A stretch of 64,000 nucleotides of DNA from an uncultured Prolixibacteraceae bacterium (GTDB lineage: Bacteria; Bacteroidota; Bacteroidia; Bacteroidales; Prolixibacteraceae): NCBI GenBank assembly GCA_937915865.1, contig CALGIG010000081.1:24550-88549 (forward strand). The letters are read 5' to 3'. The notes below the pieces were generated by a model that did not search any database, was not told the DNA's origin, and saw only the letters and a list, made by a program, of their open reading frames with translations. Shown in pieces: positions 61,278-64,000 of the stretch (position 1 is the first letter of the stretch; each line of letters starts with the position of its first letter). The position numbers and the translations under genes were made by a program.

Positions 61278-61472
61278 TTCCTGTTCAATTTTTATTGTCA
61301 AGGTGGAAAATTGAACCTCCAGTCTTACTTATCGCTTCTTCATAGTGCAAGGTTCCACTACTATACCGTGTATCGCAACTGCAATGGAGGAACTCAAACC
61401 GTCACATTGTGTTTTTCACTGTTACGATAGCATTACGAACAATAGCAGAAAAATATCAAGTGTCCAAAAAAC
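61278..61472. other. Unassigned spacer with a hairpin after the TamL gene
   Basis: An inverted repeat GTTCAATTTT/AAAATTGAAC (61283-61292, 61307-61316) follows the stop, but no T run comes after it. The next 150 bp (about 61320-61470) is richer in GC than the surrounding spacers and encodes nothing I recognise. A small RNA or a gene remnant are both possible. Confidence 0.35.
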
Positions 61473-61503
61473 AAAAAGGGACCGCACCTTGCAATCCCTT
61501 TTT
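61473..61503. terminator. Bidirectional terminator, mainly for the fba gene
   Basis: AAAAAGGGA/TCCCTTTTT (61473-61481, 61495-61503) with a 13-nt loop; on the minus strand it is followed by GTTTTTTGG, so it serves the aldolase gene. It may also act on the plus strand. Confidence 0.75.
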
Positions 61504-61524
61504 CGTATCTTAAAATGTATTGGA

Positions 61525-62520
61525 TTAAGCTTTTCCTGCTGATCCTAAAACATTTTCGTTTTTGTGTTTGTAGAGCTCTTTCAAAGCATCGCGGGCCGGT
61601 CCCAGGTATTTACGTGGATCGAATTCAGCTGGCTTTTCAGCAAATACCTTACGTATTGCAGCTGTCATTGCCAAACGACCATCAGAGTCAATATTGATTT
61701 TACAAACAGCTGATTTCGCTGCTTTGCGCAATTGTTCTTCAGGAATACCTACTGAATCTTTTAAAGCGCCACCATATTTGTTAATAGTTTCAACTTCTTC
61801 CTGAGGCACAGAAGATGATCCGTGGAGTACGATCGGGAATCCGGGTAATTTCTTTTCAATTTCTTCCAAAATGTCGAAACGTAATGGAGGCGGAATTAAA
61901 ATACCCTTTTCGTTACGTGTGCATTGTTCTGGGGTGAATTTGTTGGCTCCGTGAGAAGTACCAATTGAAATAGCCAATGAATCGACACCTGTACGAGTAA
62001 CAAATTCTATTACTTCTTCTGGTTTTGTATAATGCGATTTTTCTGCGACAACATCGTCTTCAACTCCGGCTAAAACGCCAAGCTCACCTTCAACAGTTAC
62101 GCCATAAGCATGTGCATATTCAACTACTTTTTTAGTCAAAGCGATATTTTCTTCAAAAGAATGGTGTGAACCATCAATCATTACTGAAGAAAAACCGTTG
62201 TCAATACAATCTTTGCAAAGTTCAAATGTATCGCCATGATCGAGGTGTAATGCAACAGGAATTTCGTAACCTAATTCTTTTGCATATTCAACAGCACCTT
62301 TAGCCATATTACGTAAAAGGTTTGAGTTGGCATATTTACGTGCGCCCGACGAAACTTGTAAGATAACAGGAGATTTTGTTTCAACACATGCCTGAATGAT
62401 TGCCTGAAGCTGTTCTAGATTGTTAAAATTGTAAGCAGGAATTGCATAACCGCCTGCAACTGCTTTTGCAAACATTTCTTTGGTGTTTACAAGTCCTAAG
62501 TCTTTATAGCTTGTACTCAT
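61525..62520 (-). CDS. Class II fructose-bisphosphate aldolase, class IIB-like
   Basis: A 331-residue zinc aldolase read from ATG 62520 (an upstream in-frame start at 62571 would only add poorly conserved residues). Motifs: AVAGGYAIPAYNFNN, ALHLDHGDTFELCKDCID (catalytic and metal residues), GELGVLAGVEDDV, ISIGTSHGANKF and VLHGSSSVPQEEVE. It cleaves fructose-1,6-bisphosphate to the two triose phosphates. The motifs fit the subgroup found in various bacteria and amitochondriate protists. A second, different class II aldolase is encoded divergently 308 bp away. Confidence 0.95.
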   Translation of the reverse strand: MSTSYKDLGLVNTKEMFAKAVAGGYAIPAYNFNNLEQLQAIIQACVETKSPVILQVSSGARKYANSNLLRNMAKGAVEYAKELGYEIPVALHLDHGDTFELCKDCIDNGFSSVMIDGSHHSFEENIALTKKVVEYAHAYGVTVEGELGVLAGVEDDVVAEKSHYTKPEEVIEFVTRTGVDSLAISIGTSHGANKFTPEQCTRNEKGILIPPPLRFDILEEIEKKLPGFPIVLHGSSSVPQEEVETINKYGGALKDSVGIPEEQLRKAAKSAVCKINIDSDGRLAMTAAIRKVFAEKPAEFDPRKYLGPARDALKELYKHKNENVLGSAGKA

Positions 62521-62828
62521 TTTGTGATTTGTTAATTGATTAAAGATTTTGACTTCAATTTTAAAAGCCACGCAATATTAGTCATTTATCTTGTATTTAC
62601 CTTGAGAACAAGCTCTGTTTATCCGATTTTAAACAAACCTTAACAAAGTCTGAACTTGACTCAGTGTTCTTTTAAAGTTACTTTGGCAGCTGTTATATAC
62701 ATTTAGTGTAAATATCTGTAAATTATTATTTTATATTTTATTCGAATTTTTTCAGTGAACAATACCATTAGTTTGTTAGTTAATAAGCTAACATCAAAAA
62801 GTTTTCACATATTTTAAAATCATTAGAT
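62521..62828. other. Divergent promoter region of the two aldolase genes
   Basis: This 308-bp AT-rich spacer has no gene. On the minus strand TAATATTG near 62572-62579 is a near-match to a -7 element for the class IIB aldolase. On the plus strand TTACTTTG near 62679-62686 is a weak candidate for the other. A GTTAG/CTAAC hairpin (62775-62792) lies in the plus-strand leader. Confidence 0.4.
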
Positions 62829-63905
62829 ATGACTAAAATTTCTGAAGTTGTAAAATCAGGGGTTGTAAGTGGCCCTGATTTACAAAAGGTATTTAAAATA
62901 GCCAAAGAAAATCAGTTTGCGTTACCTGCCGTAAATGTGGTGGGTTCCGATTCAGTCAATGCAGTACTGGAGGCTGCAAAACTGGTAAATTCTCCGGTTA
63001 TCATCCAGTTCTCCAACGGGGGAGCACAATTTTATGCAGGTAAAGGACTTAAACTTGAAGGGCAACAGGCCCAGATAGCAGGCGCGATTGTTGGCGCCAA
63101 GGCTGTTCATCATTTAGCCGAGTTATACGGGGTTCACGTTGTACTTCATACCGATCATGCGGCTAAAAAATTATTGCCATGGATTGATGGGCTGCTGGAT
63201 GCTGGCGAAAAGTTTTTTGCAGAAAATGGTAAACCTTTATTTAGTTCGCACATGCTCGACCTTTCAGAAGAACCACTGAAGGAAAATATCGAAATTAGTA
63301 AAAAGTATCTTCAGCGTATGAGCAAAATTGGGATGACACTTGAAATTGAACTTGGATGTACTGGTGGAGAAGAAGATGGTGTTGATAATTCTGGAATGGA
63401 TAATTCGTTACTTTATACCCAACCTGAGGATGTTAATTATGCCTATGAAGAATTGATTCAGGTAAGCCCTGATTTTACGATTGCAGCATCGTTTGGAAAT
63501 GTTCATGGCGTTTATAAGCCGGGCAACGTAAAACTTACCCCCAAAATTTTGGATAATTCGCAGAAGTATATTTCAGCAAAACATCATTTAACAGGTAAGC
63601 CTATCAATTTTGTTTTTCATGGAGGGTCTGGTTCGACCTTGGATGAAATTCGTGAGGCAATCTCTTATGGGGTTATTAAAATGAATATAGATACTGATAC
63701 CCAATGGGCTACATGGGATGGAGTAAGGAAGTATGAGGCGCTGAATCATGGTTATCTGCAAGGGCAAATTGGTAATCCTGAAGGTGAAGATAAGCCAAAC
63801 AAGAAATATTATGATCCAAGAGTATGGTTAAGAAAAGGACAAGAGTCTATGATTGACCGATTAAAAATAGCCTTTAACGATTTGAATAATATAAATCGAA
63901 GCTAG
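62829..63905 (+). CDS. fbaA: Class II fructose-bisphosphate aldolase, class IIA (FbaA type)
   Basis: A 358-residue aldolase close in pattern to Escherichia coli FbaA: FALPAVNVVGSDSVNAVLEA, SNGGAQFYAGKGL, VVLHTDHAAKKLLPWIDGLL (zinc and catalytic residues), LEIELGCTGGEEDGVDN, NVHGVYKPGNVKL, FVFHGGSGSTLDEI and MNIDTDTQWATWDGVRKYE. It performs the same glycolytic/gluconeogenic reaction as its neighbour. The E. coli-type signature (GGEEDGVDN) is intact. It starts at ATG 62829, ends 95 bp before the window's edge, and no gene is seen after it. Confidence 0.96.
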   Translation: MTKISEVVKSGVVSGPDLQKVFKIAKENQFALPAVNVVGSDSVNAVLEAAKLVNSPVIIQFSNGGAQFYAGKGLKLEGQQAQIAGAIVGAKAVHHLAELYGVHVVLHTDHAAKKLLPWIDGLLDAGEKFFAENGKPLFSSHMLDLSEEPLKENIEISKKYLQRMSKIGMTLEIELGCTGGEEDGVDNSGMDNSLLYTQPEDVNYAYEELIQVSPDFTIAASFGNVHGVYKPGNVKLTPKILDNSQKYISAKHHLTGKPINFVFHGGSGSTLDEIREAISYGVIKMNIDTDTQWATWDGVRKYEALNHGYLQGQIGNPEGEDKPNKKYYDPRVWLRKGQESMIDRLKIAFNDLNNINRS

Positions 63906-64000
63906 ATGTGCATTTTTATGTGAAAAAGAAAAGTCTGAAAGTTCCCACGGCTGTTCAATTGTAAATAAATTAATATGCGATAAAAAACGAGGAATGTTGA

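Noticed and set aside
61345..61542. A 65-codon frame after the TamL gene
   Set aside because: It runs through the terminator hairpin into the convergent aldolase gene and resembles no known protein; treated as unassigned spacer.

Overview
The window looks like a chromosomal segment of a Bacteroidota bacterium, probably Bacteroidales or Marinilabiliales. This rests on a type IX secretion (T9SS) C-terminal sorting domain, a PorT-like T9SS gene, a TamL-like BamA/TamA lipoprotein, a DUF5777 beta-barrel protein, and several promoters with the Bacteroidota form TTG-N19..21-TAnnTTTG. No rRNA, tRNA, CRISPR array, transposase or phage gene was recognised. Assignments come from reading the translations by eye; no database search was run.

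Layout. 1-2.3 kb: start of urocanate hydratase (left edge), then a LemA-TPM-TPM operon. 2.35-6.9 kb: a minus-strand operon of a two-cluster ferredoxin protein, a radical SAM enzyme, a DUF116-polyprenyl synthase fusion and a short alpha-toroid (terpene cyclase/prenyltransferase-like) protein. This is the best candidate for an undescribed pathway. 7.1-10.1 kb: a TfoX C-terminal-domain protein whose end lies in a MITE-like repeat, a large Cys/His lipoprotein and a VOC protein. 10.4-20.8 kb: DEAD-box helicase, acyl-CoA synthetase, fused CcsB-CcsA cytochrome c maturation protein, MtgA and AlaS. 21-24.2 kb: M23 peptidase, MerR regulator, Nif3-like protein and zinc-ribbon coiled-coil protein. 24.4-26.2 kb: a class II terpene cyclase-like protein with a DxDDT motif. 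26.2-29.6 kb: a minus-strand group of OB-fold protein, YceI, DUF5777 barrel and two heme c lipoproteins.

29.8-41 kb: D-threonine aldolase-like enzyme, PurA, a Fur-family regulator, RelA/SpoT, an ABC permease, a pRiA4b ORF-3-like protein, MiaA, a glycosyltransferase and GAPDH. 41.6-49.6 kb: one gene for a 2668-residue secreted protein of about 21 Ig-like modules ending in a T9SS sorting domain. 49.7-54.9 kb: nitroreductase, DUF6165 protein, GT9 glycosyltransferase, Ldh-type dehydrogenase, SDR and an orphan PurL/PurM-like protein. 55-61.3 kb: UbiE/MenG, PorT, a FAD protein, a SpoU methyltransferase and TamL. 61.5-63.9 kb: two different class II fructose-bisphosphate aldolases, divergently transcribed.

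Themes. Envelope biogenesis is prominent (PorT, TamL, MtgA, M23, glycosyltransferases, the giant T9SS substrate). CcsBA could mature the heme c lipoproteins 11 kb away. Two separate loci encode alpha-toroid isoprenoid proteins, one beside a prenyl diphosphate synthase and iron-sulfur/radical enzymes, suggesting an uncharacterised isoprenoid modification route; this last point is inference.
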